Shown here piece after piece: positions 5,831-6,685 of a stretch of 6,685 bases of DNA. The translations under genes were made by a program, and so were the position numbers. The number at the start of each line of letters is the position of its first letter. Position 1 is the stretch's first letter. Source of the DNA: Bacillota bacterium (GTDB lineage: Bacteria > Bacillota > Negativicutes > Sporomusales > UBA7701); contig JAEZLU010000208.1 in NCBI GenBank assembly GCA_023415075.1, positions 1-6,685 of the forward strand. The letters run 5' to 3'. The notes beneath the pieces are model-generated. The model was given only the letters and a program-made list of their open reading frames with translations. It made no database searches and had not been told where the DNA came from.

Positions 5831-6685
5831 TTACCTGGTGTTTGGCGGCAACCCGGCCTCGGCTATCGCCAGCCTGGCGATGGCCTCGGCGGCTTCCGGC
5901 CGGCCGAGGGCCTTGGAGGCCTGGGCCATAGCAGCCAGCGTGGCCCGGTCGCCAATCAGGCTTTCCACGGCGGCGGCCAGCCGCTCGCCGGTAAGCTCGG
6001 CGTCACGGATGACTACGGCGGCGCCACTTTTTTCGAGTACACGGGCGTTGTGTTCCTGATGATTCTCGGCGGCGTAGGGATACGGCACAAGCACCGCCGG
6101 CACGCCGCGGGCGGTAAGTTCGGCGAGGCCGATAGCCCCTGCCCGGAAGATGGCGAGGTCGGCGACCGCCAGCGCCTCGGGCATGTTGTACAGATAGGGC
6201 ACAACAGTAATGTTTCCAGTTTTTTCAATATCTATACCGGCCTGACGGATAAGGCCAACTATGTTATTATACTCGTTTTGGCCGGTTACGTGCAAGATTT
6301 GTAAATTGCCCCGGCCGGCGAAGCGGCGATGCACCTCGACCATCGCCGTATTTAACGTGCGGGCCCCCCTGCTACCGCCGGCAACTAAAAGCGTCAGCCG
6401 GTCGGCGGCCAGGCCGAAAGCGGCGAGGCCTTGCTGGCGGGTGGCGTTGAGCACAGCCGGCCGTACGGGGTTGCCAGTGACAAATACCTTGTCCCCGCCG
6501 GCGCCAAAAAATTGCCCCGCCTCGGGATAACCAACGGCAATCTTCCTGACAAAGCGGGCCAGGATTCGATTAGTAACGCCAGGGATGACGTTCTGTTCCT
6601 GGATGATTGTCGGCACCCCGAGCAGGCTGGCGGTAAGCAGAACCGGCCCGCAGACATAGCCGCCGGTGCCGATGACCAGGTCGGG
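5831..6685 (-). CDS. murG: Lipid II synthase MurG (C-terminal part, 5' end outside window)
   Basis: This GT28-type glycosyltransferase transfers GlcNAc from UDP-GlcNAc to lipid I, making lipid II at the cytoplasmic face of the membrane. The frame is open to the window edge, giving 284 residues; by comparison with family members of about 355-370 residues, roughly 70-90 N-terminal residues are missing. The visible part begins PDLVIGTGGYVCGP, the second Gly-rich loop, and continues with IIQEQNVIPG (27-36) and GNPVRPAVL (71-79). The donor-binding half follows, with VAGGSRGARTLN (101-112, third Gly-rich loop), FRAGAIGLAEL (180-190), VPYPYAAENHQEHNA (200-214, with the UDP-GlcNAc-contacting Glu and the QEHNA motif) and a C-terminal helix. 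The stop is TAA at 5831. A GTG at 6616 in this frame is internal and is not the start. FRAGAIG replaces the more usual SRAGATS-type wording; the rest is standard. Confidence 0.95.
   Translation of the reverse strand, partial: PDLVIGTGGYVCGPVLLTASLLGVPTIIQEQNVIPGVTNRILARFVRKIAVGYPEAGQFFGAGGDKVFVTGNPVRPAVLNATRQQGLAAFGLAADRLTLLVAGGSRGARTLNTAMVEVHRRFAGRGNLQILHVTGQNEYNNIVGLIRQAGIDIEKTGNITVVPYLYNMPEALAVADLAIFRAGAIGLAELTARGVPAVLVPYPYAAENHQEHNARVLEKSGAAVVIRDAELTGERLAAAVESLIGDRATLAAMAQASKALGRPEAAEAIARLAIAEAGLPPNTR

Overview
The window is a chromosomal stretch of a division and cell wall (dcw) cluster. Every gene reads on the minus strand, so transcription runs from high to low coordinates. In that direction the order is murG (its 5' part lies beyond the window), murC, murA, ddl, a 269-base gap holding a palindromic repeat and a promoter, ftsQ/divIB, a DUF881 (YlxW/YlxX-type) gene and sbp (DUF1290). 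The last 50 bases after sbp look like one arm of a second palindromic repeat.

The sequence is fairly GC-rich with strong Shine-Dalgarno sites. The ftsQ-DUF881-sbp trio is typical of Firmicutes and relatives. Together with murC, murA and ddl in the cluster and the style of the repeats, this suggests a Clostridia/Negativicutes-type bacterium, perhaps a Sporomusaceae relative. The phylum-level inference is firm. The family is a guess from memory and was not tested by a search.

Region by region: 5831-6685 is the C-terminal three quarters of MurG (lipid II synthesis). 5762-5830 is a short spacer with two small hairpins. 4376-5761 is MurC (addition of L-Ala to UDP-MurNAc), starting at TTG. 3059-4312 is MurA (first committed step of peptidoglycan synthesis). 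2121-3047 is Ddl (D-Ala-D-Ala ligase), 11 bases after murA. 1852-2120 is the only large break in the gene train. It contains a 122-bp foldback, MITE-like element (1983-2104) and a good -10 box (1882-1887) for ftsQ. 1084-1851 is FtsQ/DivIB, 382-1077 the DUF881 protein and 56-385 Sbp. The last three are tightly coupled: a 6-base gap, then a 4-base overlap.

The genes work together: MurA opens the precursor pathway, MurC starts the stem peptide, Ddl supplies its terminal dipeptide, MurG completes lipid II, and FtsQ links septal synthesis to the divisome. The DUF881 and Sbp proteins are membrane proteins of poorly defined role that travel with the division genes. I see no exotic or undescribed system here. 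The most interesting non-coding signals are the two repeats, both placed right after stop codons, and the internal promoter that splits the cluster into a murein-precursor half and a division half.
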